A DNA stretch of 44,340 nucleotides from a bacterium. Its GTDB lineage: Bacteria; JAMOTN01. This document shows, one piece after another, positions 15,717 through 24,317 of this stretch. The DNA lies in assembly GCA_027062325.1 (NCBI GenBank), contig JAMOTN010000028.1, positions 1 to 44,340 on the forward strand. The letters are read 5' to 3'. How positions within the stretch are numbered: position 1 is the stretch's first letter; every line of letters begins with the position of its first letter. The translations under genes were made by a program, and so were the position numbers. The notes under the pieces were generated by a model. It had not been told where the DNA came from, searched no databases, and saw only the letters and a list, made by a program, of their open reading frames with translations.

Positions 15717-17711
15717 ATGGGAGAGAGGATTTTAATAGTAATTTTTGTGCTTGTTGCTTTTATTATAGGTTTTGTTACGAATGAGAAGCGAATTTCTGTT
15801 TATAAAGAAAAGGTGAAAGTGTTACAACAACAGACTGATGAATTGCAAAAGAAAGTAGAGAACTTGGCAAAGTTTCCTATAACTAAGGGTAATGCTAAGG
15901 CAACAAGTGAGGAAGTATTATGTGCTACTTGCGAGAAGATGCTTTCGGAGTGTAGGTTGTCTTTGAAGGATAAAGAAAAGAAATTGAGCGAAATTTACGA
16001 AAAAATTCAGCTATTTAAAAAAGGTGTTGTTACGCTTTCGGATTTAGAGAGCGCGTTTATAGGTTTAAACAGGCAGTTTCGATCTCGTTATTCTCTTGAA
16101 AATGTTTACAGTTATTTCTTTAGCAATGTTCAACTTTCCAAGAGGCTTGATAGAGTGTTAAAAATGCCTAATTTGGTGGAAATTTTTGGGAATATTAAGT
16201 GGCATTTGCTAAGTGATAATTTAAAATCTAAGATTGCTCCTTATCTTCTGTATAGGTTGATAAGGGGAATAGCGGAAAAGGATATAGTTGTTGATGACTT
16301 AAATTTTATGAATTTTATGTCCCAGGGAGTATTGGCAGATTATTTGTCCAGTAAGAGTTGGAATGAGATGGATCCGGGAGTTTTGCGGATAATTTTTGAA
16401 CTTTTATGGGTGCAAGTGTTTGAGTATGTGTCTCCCAAAGTACTTACCGCTGTAAAGGATGATGTTATAGGAGCATTTTGTGCAGAGGTTGAAAGGCGCA
16501 TAAATTATTTAGAAAATGGTATGGAAGTTAGTCGTCCTGCTGATGTGTTTGTTTTACCACCTCTGTTGAAAAGAAGTATGCTTGTTACAGATCTTAACTA
16601 TAAGATGGCGGTTGTTGATAGAGGGTATTGGATAAAGGTTGCTTTAGTTGATTTGAATGCGCTTCCCTTTGTGGCTTATATGCTGAAAGAAAATAACGTT
16701 GTTTTGAATGTAGGGGAAATAAAGGGGTTAGCAATGAAGGAGCCTGTGCCGTATCAAGTTGAGGGTACCATAGAAGTTGTATTGAGATTTTGGGAATTAC
16801 TAACTACTGAAAATTTGTCTTATTTAACTACTTCAGATAAGGAAACAATAGAAAAGTTAGCTTCTGTTCCATATTCTTTGGGAGATTTGATAAGGAATTT
16901 GGCAATTATTTATGATGTGGATTTAGAAAAAGTATTCGAAACCAGAAAATCTGATGTATTGGCTGATTTTGTGAAGGAGACTAATATAGAACGTGATTTG
17001 TATTACGGAAGGAAGAATCCTAAGGAGTTAGAAAAAATTGCTAGTACGATTAAGGGACCTAGAAAGTACAGAGCAATGTTGTTTTTGGGAAAGGTTACTG
17101 ATAAGTTGGTCAGATTAACAGATTGGGATGTAATGTTGCTGAAGAAAATATATGGTTCAAAGGATTTTACCAAATTGACTTTAAATGCTTTGCAAAGTGG
17201 TTTGATTGCCACACCTTTCTTGAGAGAAGTGATTTTAGCAACGGATTTTACAGCGTTTGAACAGGTAGAACCTGTGTGGTATAACTCTTATCCTGTGCTA
17301 ATGAGAGAAAAAGGTTACAAATGGCAGAATTTGATTAAGGGTTATCAATTGGATTATACGGTGATTTCCGAGTTGGGGAATGTTGATGATCTAGCTAAAT
17401 TTGTGAAGATAGCAGCTAAAAATTCTAAATCTAAAAATGATCAAAATGTGCTACCACAAGAAGAAGGCTTGAAAGCTCTGAAAGAATTGATAGATATTTA
17501 TAAGAATGGTGGTTTTAAAGCGTTTATGGTTAGAGGATTTTATACCAAGTACACCAATGTGTTACCTCTCTTTATGAGAGTGGTGGCTCATTCTAAATTG
17601 TTCAGAGTTGAGGCAGAGGAGGTTTTGAATTTCGCGGATGAACTTATAAAGTCAGGGGACGGAGGAATACTAATGGTCATGTTCTCTCTGTTAAATTACT
17701 CTGAACTTTAG
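15717..17711 (+). CDS. Membrane-anchored coiled-coil protein of unknown function
   Basis: 664 residues, not recognised. One N-terminal membrane helix (ILIVIFVLVAFIIGFVTNEK) with a short N-terminal tail, then a coiled coil at ~30-60 (YKEKVKVLQQQTDELQKKVENL), a pair CATC plus a third Cys within ten residues at ~75-85, and a second coiled segment. The remaining ~550 residues are mixed and mostly helical, without repeats that I can align. The layout (anchor, coiled stalk, large domain) suggests an envelope scaffold; which side of the membrane the large domain occupies is unclear. ATG 15717 is chosen over the upstream in-frame TTG 15702 because GGAGG at 15704-15708 is 8 bases before it. It lies between UDG and recJ with short gaps. 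Confidence 0.75.
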   Translation: MGERILIVIFVLVAFIIGFVTNEKRISVYKEKVKVLQQQTDELQKKVENLAKFPITKGNAKATSEEVLCATCEKMLSECRLSLKDKEKKLSEIYEKIQLFKKGVVTLSDLESAFIGLNRQFRSRYSLENVYSYFFSNVQLSKRLDRVLKMPNLVEIFGNIKWHLLSDNLKSKIAPYLLYRLIRGIAEKDIVVDDLNFMNFMSQGVLADYLSSKSWNEMDPGVLRIIFELLWVQVFEYVSPKVLTAVKDDVIGAFCAEVERRINYLENGMEVSRPADVFVLPPLLKRSMLVTDLNYKMAVVDRGYWIKVALVDLNALPFVAYMLKENNVVLNVGEIKGLAMKEPVPYQVEGTIEVVLRFWELLTTENLSYLTTSDKETIEKLASVPYSLGDLIRNLAIIYDVDLEKVFETRKSDVLADFVKETNIERDLYYGRKNPKELEKIASTIKGPRKYRAMLFLGKVTDKLVRLTDWDVMLLKKIYGSKDFTKLTLNALQSGLIATPFLREVILATDFTAFEQVEPVWYNSYPVLMREKGYKWQNLIKGYQLDYTVISELGNVDDLAKFVKIAAKNSKSKNDQNVLPQEEGLKALKELIDIYKNGGFKAFMVRGFYTKYTNVLPLFMRVVAHSKLFRVEAEEVLNFADELIKSGDGGILMVMFSLLNYSEL

Positions 17712-17730
17712 ATTTTAGTGGGGTTGAGCC

Positions 17731-19578
17731 ATGAGGTGGTTGGTCAGAAAAGGCGATGTTTCCAAAGTTATAACTTTATCTTCAAAGTATGGGATAAATA
17801 AGCATTTGGTTCATACCCTCGTTGCAAGAGGAATAGAAAATCTTGAAAATTACTTTATTAATGGAAAAAAGGATTTGCCTTCTCCGTTTGAACTGAGAGG
17901 AATTGAAGAAGCGGTAGATATTTTTTTAAACACCAAAAGAAAAATTTTGGTTTGGGGAGATTATGATACTGATGGAGTTACTTCGGTTGCTCTATTAATC
18001 AGATTTATAAATAAGTATCTCTGCACGGATTGCGTGGAGTGGAAAATTCCCAATAGGTTTGAAGATGGGTATGGTATAAATTTTGACAGAATAAAAACAG
18101 AGTCTCCGGATGCAGATTTAATAGTATTTGTTGATTGTGGAAGTTCTGAAAAAGAGGTAATTCAAAAGTTACTGAAAATGGGAAAAAAAGTTGTGGTTTT
18201 GGATCATCACAAAACTGATTGGATACCTGATAATAATGAAAGATTTGCCATGGTTAATCCTAGTATAGATTGGCCTATCAATCTACCAGCGGTTGGTGTA
18301 GTTTATAAGTTGATAACGGCAATTATGGAAAAAATGGGCCGAAATTGGAGAAATAGCTATGTTTGGGAAGATTTAGTTGCGGTTGGGATAGTGTCGGATG
18401 TTATGCCTGTACTTTACGATAATAAAGTATTATTGGAAGAAGGAATGAAGGTGTTAAATAGTTCTCCAATAGTTGGTTTGAAAGTTTTGATGGAGATATT
18501 GGGAATGAATGTGGCAACTCCTAAAAGTCTCGGTTTTATTTTGATACCACGTTTGAATGCTCCGGGACGTGTGGGAGGAGCAGAGTGCGTGGTGGAGCTT
18601 TTATTAACAGATGATGAGAAGAAAGCGTGGGAATACGCAGCTTTAATTGATAAATTAAATAGAGATAGGCAAAGGATTGAACAGAGGGTTAATTCTGAAG
18701 TTAGAAAAATGTTGAAAAATTTTTATAACAGAGAAGAAAATGCTAATCGCCCAATAGTGTTATGTTCTGATAGTTGGCATGTTGGTGTGATAGGAATTGT
18801 AGCCTCAAAACTCAAGGAAGAGTATGGTGTTCCTGTAATTTTGATAACACGCCACGATGATAAGTACATAGGATCGGCTCGAGCTCCGGATGGTGTAAAT
18901 CTTCACAGCTTACTTTCGAATTTTGAAGAGTACTTTGAAGAGTGGGGAGGACACAAATTAGCTGTTGGTTTTACATTGAAAAGAAATAAAGTTGAGGAGT
19001 TTTTAAAGGCTTTGAGGGAGTATAAATTAGAGGTAAAATGTGAGGGGGTTGAATTTAAAGAAAATTTTGTGATGGAGCCTGTTGTGTATGTGGATAAAGT
19101 TTCACAAATTTCAGATTTTAGGGATGAAATAATGAGTTGTTTTGATAGAATGAAGCCCTTTGGCGCTTCAAATGCAGAGCCAATTTTTTTGTTAAGAGGA
19201 GTTAGAATTTTTGCTGCTGGAGATACGATAAGACTTGAGAAAAAGAATGCAATTCTCTATGTGGATGATATATGTATCTCGGAGGATGTACTTGTAGATA
19301 AAATTGGTAAGCAGGTTGATGCCTTGATAAAGGTGGAATTTGGTGTAAAGAATCGAAAGATTACACTTATCGATATTTCAGATCCAAATGAGAAATTTGA
19401 TGTGGATTGGGATAAGTATTTGGAGCCAAGGGTTCTTGTAGAAATTGATGAAAAACAAATTAAGGGAATTTTAGGTAAAATAATGGAGTATGGTGATTAT
19501 ACTTTTGCCAAAGAATTGTGGAATAAGTGGAAAAAAATGAGAAAAAAGAAAGTTATGGGTGTTTCTAAAATGAGTTGA
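17731..19578 (+). CDS. recJ: Single-stranded-DNA-specific exonuclease RecJ
   Basis: 5'-3' single-strand exonuclease of the DHH superfamily, used in RecF-pathway recombination, mismatch and base excision repair. 615 residues. Metal-binding motifs in order: GDYDTDGVTS (~70), FVDCGSS (~130), VVLDHHKTDW (~155), AVGIVSDVMP (~210), RLNAPGRVGGAE (~270). The DHHA1 half has VGVIGIVASKLKEEYGVPVILI and the GGHKLAVGFTL signature. A C-terminal OB-like domain follows. Two Arg/Asn positions differ slightly from the usual RINAAGR, but the acidic and His ligands are present. It overlaps nothing; apt begins 17 bases after its stop with its ribosome binding site in between. Confidence 0.95.
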   Translation: MRWLVRKGDVSKVITLSSKYGINKHLVHTLVARGIENLENYFINGKKDLPSPFELRGIEEAVDIFLNTKRKILVWGDYDTDGVTSVALLIRFINKYLCTDCVEWKIPNRFEDGYGINFDRIKTESPDADLIVFVDCGSSEKEVIQKLLKMGKKVVVLDHHKTDWIPDNNERFAMVNPSIDWPINLPAVGVVYKLITAIMEKMGRNWRNSYVWEDLVAVGIVSDVMPVLYDNKVLLEEGMKVLNSSPIVGLKVLMEILGMNVATPKSLGFILIPRLNAPGRVGGAECVVELLLTDDEKKAWEYAALIDKLNRDRQRIEQRVNSEVRKMLKNFYNREENANRPIVLCSDSWHVGVIGIVASKLKEEYGVPVILITRHDDKYIGSARAPDGVNLHSLLSNFEEYFEEWGGHKLAVGFTLKRNKVEEFLKALREYKLEVKCEGVEFKENFVMEPVVYVDKVSQISDFRDEIMSCFDRMKPFGASNAEPIFLLRGVRIFAAGDTIRLEKKNAILYVDDICISEDVLVDKIGKQVDALIKVEFGVKNRKITLIDISDPNEKFDVDWDKYLEPRVLVEIDEKQIKGILGKIMEYGDYTFAKELWNKWKKMRKKKVMGVSKMS

Positions 19579-19595
19579 CAGGGAGGAGAAGCAAG

Positions 19596-20120
19596 ATGAG
19601 ACTGGACTACAAAAAACTTATAAGGGATGTACCAAATTTTCCTAAACCTCCTATAATTTTTAAAGATGTGACAACAGTTTTGCAGGTTCCTGAGTATTTT
19701 AAAGCTTGCATAGATGATATGTTGGATGCAGTAAAAGATATGGATTTTGATTGTGTGGTTGGAATAGAATCGAGAGGATTTATATTTGCCTCTGCTATAG
19801 CTTATGCTAAAGGGGCTGCATTTGTTCCTATAAGAAAAAAGGGAAAGTTGCCTTACAGGGTGTTGCGTGAGGAATATGAACTTGAGTATGGTACTGATGA
19901 AATAGAGATTCATGAAGATGCTTTTAAATTTACAAAGAAAGTGTTGTTGGTGGATGATGTTTTGGCAACGGGGGGAACTGCGAAGGCAGCTTTGAGTTTG
20001 ATAAAGAGAGCGGGAGGAGAGGTTAAAGGAGCCTTATTTTTGGTAGAGCTTGAGTTTTTGAATGGACGATCAAAATTGGAAAATGAGTGTGAAGTGAGAA
20101 GTTTGGTTAAGTATCAGTAG
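19596..20120 (+). CDS. apt: Adenine phosphoribosyltransferase
   Basis: Purine salvage enzyme making AMP from adenine and PRPP. 174 residues, normal for Apt. Motifs: NFPKPPIIFKDVTTVL at the N-terminus, GIESRGFIFASAIAYA, RKKGKLPYRVLREEYELEYG, and the PRPP-binding loop VLLVDDVLATGGTAKAA. ATG 19596 is chosen because GGGAGGAG at 19581-19588 lies 7 bases upstream; the open frame extends to a TTG at 19575 overlapping the end of recJ. The recJ-apt order is a conserved pairing in many bacteria. Confidence 0.96.
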   Translation: MRLDYKKLIRDVPNFPKPPIIFKDVTTVLQVPEYFKACIDDMLDAVKDMDFDCVVGIESRGFIFASAIAYAKGAAFVPIRKKGKLPYRVLREEYELEYGTDEIEIHEDAFKFTKKVLLVDDVLATGGTAKAALSLIKRAGGEVKGALFLVELEFLNGRSKLENECEVRSLVKYQ

Positions 20121-20148
20121 TTTGTGTTGTTTGTGAGGGGGAAATTTG

Positions 20149-20994
20149 ATGGGGGATCTTAAGGAACTTTTTAGACTTCTTAGAGATGGAGACAAAGTTG
20201 AGAGAGCTCTTGCTGCCAGAGAACTTGGGAAATTTGAACCTTCTCAGGAGATAATTGAGGTATTGATAGAGGCATTGGGAGATCCATATGAATGGGTAAG
20301 GATTAGAGCTTTAGAAAGTTTGCGTCATCACATGCCTGCTAAAAAAGAGTATGCGATTTTATTGGGGAAATTTTATCAATTGGAAGACGATCCAAAAGTG
20401 AGAGCGACTCTTGTGAAAACTCTAGCAGTGTGCGGGGAGTATGGTGTCAGCTATATTCTGGAAGCTTTAGATGATGAGGATATGCGTGTAAAGGCTAATG
20501 CTGTGGAAGCACTGGAAGAGATTGGGTATTTACCCAAACTCGAAAAATTACTACCGCTTGTTTCTTCAGGGCACAGAGTAAGAGCTTCCGTTGTTAAATT
20601 GTTGAAAAAAGGGAAAAAAGATGATATAGCGAGTAAAATTTTAGAAGAGATGATGAAGTCTGGGAATGTTATGGATAGGATAGCAGCTGTCTATGTAATT
20701 GGCGAGATAAAAGATAACGATAAACTAGATTTTGTATTTGAAATGGCTGCTGTGCCTGAAGCTCATTCGTGTGTGATAGGAGCTTTATTGAAGTTTGAGA
20801 ATATTGAGGATGAGATTTTAAAAAGGATTGATAGTATGAGTGAGGAACAGTTGATTGCTGTATTTAAGGTTTTGAGTCGGGTTGGTACTACGAAGTCTGT
20901 TGATAAATTGAAAAAGATTTCTCTTACTCATGAGAGCGGTTATGTAAGAAATGAAGCGTTAGAAACTTTGGAAGATATAACTTATCGTACGTAA
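20149..20994 (+). CDS. HEAT-repeat protein
   Basis: 281 residues, built of helical HEAT/PBS-lyase-type repeats of about 30 residues: ALAARELGKFEPSQEIIEVL, then LGDPYEWVRIRALESLRHHM, then VRATLVKTLAVCGEYGVSYI, LDDEDMRVKANAVEALEEIG, RVRASVVKLLKKG and further degenerate units to the C-terminus. There is no signal peptide or membrane segment, so it is probably cytoplasmic, and these repeats usually serve protein-protein contacts. No catalytic motif is seen. ATG 20149 follows AGGGGG by 7 bases. It lies between apt and a secreted TPR protein; nothing in the context names its partner. Confidence 0.75.
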   Translation: MGDLKELFRLLRDGDKVERALAARELGKFEPSQEIIEVLIEALGDPYEWVRIRALESLRHHMPAKKEYAILLGKFYQLEDDPKVRATLVKTLAVCGEYGVSYILEALDDEDMRVKANAVEALEEIGYLPKLEKLLPLVSSGHRVRASVVKLLKKGKKDDIASKILEEMMKSGNVMDRIAAVYVIGEIKDNDKLDFVFEMAAVPEAHSCVIGALLKFENIEDEILKRIDSMSEEQLIAVFKVLSRVGTTKSVDKLKKISLTHESGYVRNEALETLEDITYRT

Positions 20995-21028
20995 TTGAAA
21001 GTCATATTTTTATTGAGAAGGGATAGTG

Positions 21029-21904
21029 GTGGGGAGAGTTGGTTACTCATTAATTGTTATATTGACTCTCTGTTGGTGTACAGCTAGAACTAGCGCTGAA
21101 GAGGTAGTGGATGCAGCTTACTATATGAAAATTTTAAAGAAAGCTATAAAAGCGGGAAATTGGAAAATAGCGGTTGAATTTTCTGATAAATTAATATCGC
21201 TTTCTTTTACAGATCCAAATGTTTTGTATTATAAAGCGTTTGCTTTGTATAAGTTGGGGAAAGTGTACGATTCGTATGTATTGGCTAGGAAGTTATTTCA
21301 GGTTGTTGATGGGGATTTGAAAAAAAAGGTTGCTCTTTTGTTGATACAGATATACGGTTCGTTGGGAATGTTAGAAAAGGCTAAGGTGTTAGCAGAAATT
21401 TATTTTTCAAAGGATGCTAAAAATGTGGAATTGAAAACTATTGCTGGAATATTTTTGGAGAAGGGGGATATAGCTACTGCTGAGAAATGGGCTGAGCGTT
21501 ACTGGAAAATTTCGGGGAAAGTGGGACCTTATTTGAAAATTTTGGTTCAGGAGAAGATGTGGAGAAAGGCTTATGAAATCGTTAAAGATTTGAGCGAAGA
21601 TGAGAAGTTGGCGTTAGGGGATTTGGTAGTTAAAGTTTATGTGGAAAATGGGAAGTTTGGAGAATTAGCTACGTTTATTTCGTTGGCTTCAAGAAGAGGA
21701 GTGTATATAAAAGAGGCATTGCCTTATGTGGAGAGATTTGTTAAAGCGACGTTAGATTATATGGAGGGGAATAGAAAGGAGATTGAGGAGAATATGTTTT
21801 CATTTTGGAGTGGTGAGGTTAAAAATTTGGTTGATAATTATAAAGAGCGTATAAGGGAGTTAACAGAACCAGCTGAGATTCTCAAAAGGTGTTTGGGAAG
21901 GTGA
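21029..21904 (+). CDS. Secreted TPR-like protein
   Basis: About 291 residues. A signal peptide (GRVGYSLIVILTLCWCTARTSA then EEV) leads into helical repeats such as ILKKAIKAGNWKIAVEFSDKL, NVLYYKAFALYKLGKVYDSY, AKVLAEIYFSKDAKNVELKT and IAGIFLEKGDIATAEKWAERY, which fit TPR helices. Two Cys within the signal region are not in a convincing lipobox, so it is called secreted rather than a lipoprotein. GTG 21029 is preferred over GTG 21026 because the spacing from GAAGGGA is better. It is followed 5 bases later by the pseudopilin start, so it may belong with a pilus or secretion apparatus (inference from position). Confidence 0.65.
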   Translation: MGRVGYSLIVILTLCWCTARTSAEEVVDAAYYMKILKKAIKAGNWKIAVEFSDKLISLSFTDPNVLYYKAFALYKLGKVYDSYVLARKLFQVVDGDLKKKVALLLIQIYGSLGMLEKAKVLAEIYFSKDAKNVELKTIAGIFLEKGDIATAEKWAERYWKISGKVGPYLKILVQEKMWRKAYEIVKDLSEDEKLALGDLVVKVYVENGKFGELATFISLASRRGVYIKEALPYVERFVKATLDYMEGNRKEIEENMFSFWSGEVKNLVDNYKERIRELTEPAEILKRCLGR

Positions 21905-21909
21905 GAGAT

Positions 21910-22308
21910 GTGAGGGTTGTTGGTAGGAATAATAGGGCTTTTACTCTCATAGAGTTGATGATAGTTGTATTAATAATCGGTATACTTGCGGGTTTCGCGT
22001 TGCCTAACTATATGAAAGTAGCAGAAGAAGCGAGGTTTAAAAAGTGCTATGAAGATATAGATATTATTAGAAAAGGTTGCAAAACGTACTTTATGAAGAC
22101 TGGAAAGTATCCAGATAGGCTTGAACAGTTAAAAGGAGCTTATTTGTCTTCAATCCCTAAAAATCCTTGGGGATTTGAGTACTTTATAATGAGTCAGGAA
22201 GTAGTGCTTTCAGGGAAAAAGTGGTTGATTTACAGGGTAAAAACTCAAACTCCTAAAGGAGAGATAGTGAAGATAATAGGACGTATCAGAGAAGATTGGC
22301 TATATTGA
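21910..22308 (+). CDS. Type IV pilin / GspG-like pseudopilin
   Basis: 132 residues. Short basic leader (MRVVGRNNRA) cut before FTLIELMIVVLIIGILAGFALPNY, the class III signal with Glu at mature position 5. The residue before the cut is Ala rather than the usual Gly. The soluble part is short, with TYFMKTGKYPDRLEQLK and IPKNPWGFEYFIM, close to the 'DPWG-x-PY' region of GspG-type major pseudopilins, plus two Cys in the first helix region (KCYEDIDIIRKGC). GTG 21910 is chosen because AAGGTGA at 21898-21904 has the right spacing; GTG 21889 and 21901 are also in frame. It is the only pilin-like gene in the window, with no pilus ATPase, platform protein or prepilin peptidase nearby. Confidence 0.85.
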   Translation: MRVVGRNNRAFTLIELMIVVLIIGILAGFALPNYMKVAEEARFKKCYEDIDIIRKGCKTYFMKTGKYPDRLEQLKGAYLSSIPKNPWGFEYFIMSQEVVLSGKKWLIYRVKTQTPKGEIVKIIGRIREDWLY

Positions 22309-22328
22309 ATTTAATGGAGGCCCACTGT

Positions 22329-23261
22329 ATGAAATTTGTTAGAGTGGGAGAGTTAGTAAAGGAATTGAATTTAAAGTTACTAGCTTGTGGTTCAGGTTTT
22401 AGGAGGCCTATTTTTAAACCGTTGGTTTCAAGAGCTTCTTTAGAGTTAGCGGGTTTTTTTGGGGCTTTTGATCCCACGAGGGTTGTGGTATTTGGAAGGG
22501 GTGAGGTTAAGTATTTATTGGCTTTGCCTGAAAAGATAGGTAAGCTAAGGTTGTACAAGGTTATAAGTACTGGAATACCGTGTGTTGTTACGTCTTATAA
22601 TCAAAACTTACCTTCTTCATTTTTACAAGTTTTTAAGAGTTTGAAGGTTCCGCTCTTATCATCTCCTTTGCCAACTTCAAAGTTGATTGCGGAGATTGTG
22701 AATTTGTTGGAGAGGAAGTTGTCTCCGGCTGAGAGCATACATGCTGTTATGATGGATGTTTTTGGTGAGGGGGTATTGATTAGAGGGGGAAGTGGAATAG
22801 GAAAGAGTGAAATAGCTTTGGAGCTGATTAGAAGAGGGCATAGGCTAGTTGCAGATGATGTTGTTCTTCTGAGAAAAAGCACATCAGGGGATTTAGTTGC
22901 TTCCTCGTTTCCTACGACAAAGGGAATTATGGAGATAAGTGGAATCGGATTGATACATGTGGCAAAGCTATTTGGTATAAGTGCTATTCTTGATGAAAAG
23001 AAAGTTGATGTAGTGGTGGATCTGGTTCCTAAAAAAGAGACAGAAGCTGTGCGTAAAAAGCTTGGGATGGAAGAGGATACAGTTGAATTTTTAGGAGTTA
23101 GAGTTCCGCGAGTTGAGTTGGAAGTAAAAAGCGGACGAAATATGGCAGTTTTAATAGAGCTTATAGCGATGAATAGGCATGTTAAAAAGTATGATCCATA
23201 CCTTGTTGAGAAAATTATTCTAAGAATTAGAGGTGAGATAGGGGACAATGAATTCTTTTAA
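22329..23261 (+). CDS. hprK: HPr kinase/phosphorylase
   Basis: Bifunctional kinase/phosphorylase acting on a regulatory Ser of HPr, linking carbon state to regulation. About 310 residues, normal. An N-terminal domain (~1-125) is followed by His138, the Walker A GGSGIGKS at 153-160, HRLVADDVVLL (catalytic and metal-binding acidic residues), the family signature MEISGIGLIHVAKLFG, and VPRVELEVKSGRNMAVLIELIAMN near the C-terminus. All key residues appear intact. ATG 22329 follows GGAGG by 8 bases; the frame is open back to TTG 22296. The last 14 bases overlap the next gene, so the two are probably translationally coupled. No HPr or other PTS gene lies in the window. Confidence 0.93.
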   Translation: MKFVRVGELVKELNLKLLACGSGFRRPIFKPLVSRASLELAGFFGAFDPTRVVVFGRGEVKYLLALPEKIGKLRLYKVISTGIPCVVTSYNQNLPSSFLQVFKSLKVPLLSSPLPTSKLIAEIVNLLERKLSPAESIHAVMMDVFGEGVLIRGGSGIGKSEIALELIRRGHRLVADDVVLLRKSTSGDLVASSFPTTKGIMEISGIGLIHVAKLFGISAILDEKKVDVVVDLVPKKETEAVRKKLGMEEDTVEFLGVRVPRVELEVKSGRNMAVLIELIAMNRHVKKYDPYLVEKIILRIRGEIGDNEFF

Positions 23262-24030
23262 TTTCAAAAAAGAATTGTTTGATAATGTTCAACCTAAAGC
23301 TTTCAAAGAAGTTTTGAGTAAGCTTGCGGTGCCTGTAGAATTACCTGATGGAGAAATTTACTACAGAGTGAATGTTGTGGCTTTTACTAGAGAGGATTTT
23401 GAATATTTGGAAGAGCTGGTGGAAAGATGTGAAGTTGAGATTTTTGCCATGGGTGAAGAGGTATTGAGATCTGGAAGGGTTATTAGAGCAGTACTGTTTG
23501 ATTTTGAACCAGTTGATGCGAATTGTAATACTCTGGATCATGTTGTTCCAATGGTAATACTCAGAGGATATGCGTATATGAAATTTTCCAAGCTGACAGT
23601 TATGGTGGGTAAGGAATTTGAAATTTTTGCTGAATTGGGTTTTAGATTTTTTAAAAATAGGTGGTGGGTTTTGAACAGTAAGCGAAAGATGATAGAATTT
23701 TTTGCTAAAATAAATGCGTTTGAGACAGCTCACTACATTGATGAATTATTGAGAAGTTCTTACCGTAAGAAAAAAGCTTTTGCTCAGGTGAACTGTGATG
23801 TTCACAATGCCCGGTTGGTTTCTAAGAGGATAGAAAGGGAGAGAAAGGCTCTTGCACGTTTGAAAAAACTACCTGTGTGGAATAAGTTAGATAGTACTGA
23901 TAAAATGATAGCAGAACTGGTTGAGGACAGTTTTATGAGTTTAAGAGAGATTGCGAATAGAGTTGGGTTGAGTAAATCTACAGTTGAGAGAAGATTGAAG
24001 AGAATGTTGACGTTGGTGGAAGAAGAGTAA
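23248..24030 (+). CDS. Protein with C-terminal winged-helix DNA-binding domain (Lrp/AsnC-like HTH)
   Basis: 260 residues. Residues ~1-175 are of mixed alpha/beta character and not recognised (AVPVELPDGEIYYRVNVVAF..., VPMVILRGYAYMKFSKLTVM). A basic helical linker (KRIERERKALARLKKL) leads to a C-terminal helix-turn-helix at ~215-256: LDSTDKMIAELVEDSFMSLR then EIANRVGLSKSTVERRLKRM. This is very close to the AsnC/Lrp pattern LDxxDxxIL...S..ELA..VGLS.STV..R...L, but it sits at the C-terminus instead of the N-terminus. Probably a transcription regulator. Overlap with hprK by 14 bases points to a shared role (inference). Its N-terminal domain might bind a ligand or HprK/HPr; nothing in the sequence proves this. 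Confidence 0.75.
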   Translation: MNSFNFKKELFDNVQPKAFKEVLSKLAVPVELPDGEIYYRVNVVAFTREDFEYLEELVERCEVEIFAMGEEVLRSGRVIRAVLFDFEPVDANCNTLDHVVPMVILRGYAYMKFSKLTVMVGKEFEIFAELGFRFFKNRWWVLNSKRKMIEFFAKINAFETAHYIDELLRSSYRKKKAFAQVNCDVHNARLVSKRIERERKALARLKKLPVWNKLDSTDKMIAELVEDSFMSLREIANRVGLSKSTVERRLKRMLTLVEEE

Positions 24031-24050
24031 AATTGGTGGAGGTGAATGAT

Positions 24051-24317
24051 ATGAAGGTACAGATTCGAAAGATGAGTAAAGAAGACGCAGAAAAAGAGGG
24101 AATTTTTGATTGGCCAACTTGGAGTTGTGATGTGAGTGAATTTGATTGGGAGTATCCTGAGGAAGAGAAGTGTTATTTTATTCAGGGGAAGGTGACGGTT
24201 GTTGCAGAGGATGGTCAGGAGTATCACATAGAATCTGGAGATTTTGTTGTGTTTCCAAAGGGGTTGAAGTGTAGGTGGATAGTAAAGGAACCGGTTTTAA
24301 AACATTACAACTTCTAG
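24051..24317 (+). CDS. Small cupin (DUF861/Cupin_3)
   Basis: 88 residues, a single small beta-barrel. EFDWEYPEEEKCYFIQGKVTVVAEDGQEYHIESGDFVVFPKGLKCRW follows the Cupin_3 pattern, in which an FxWxYxxxExCYxLxGxVxV strand pair is followed by GDFVVFPKGLxCxW. Glu and Cys of the first motif are kept. Members bind small molecules or metals, but their roles are mostly unknown. ATG 24051 has GGAGGTGA 5 bases upstream; an in-frame TTG at 24033 is less likely. It starts 20 bases after the winged-helix gene, and its 3' end overlaps the next lipoprotein gene by 43 bases. Confidence 0.85.
   Translation: MKVQIRKMSKEDAEKEGIFDWPTWSCDVSEFDWEYPEEEKCYFIQGKVTVVAEDGQEYHIESGDFVVFPKGLKCRWIVKEPVLKHYNF

Noticed and set aside
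22601-23248. 215-codon minus-strand open frame
   Set aside because: Lies fully inside hprK, whose motifs are intact; the Ser/Thr/Pro-rich translation is typical of an antisense shadow.
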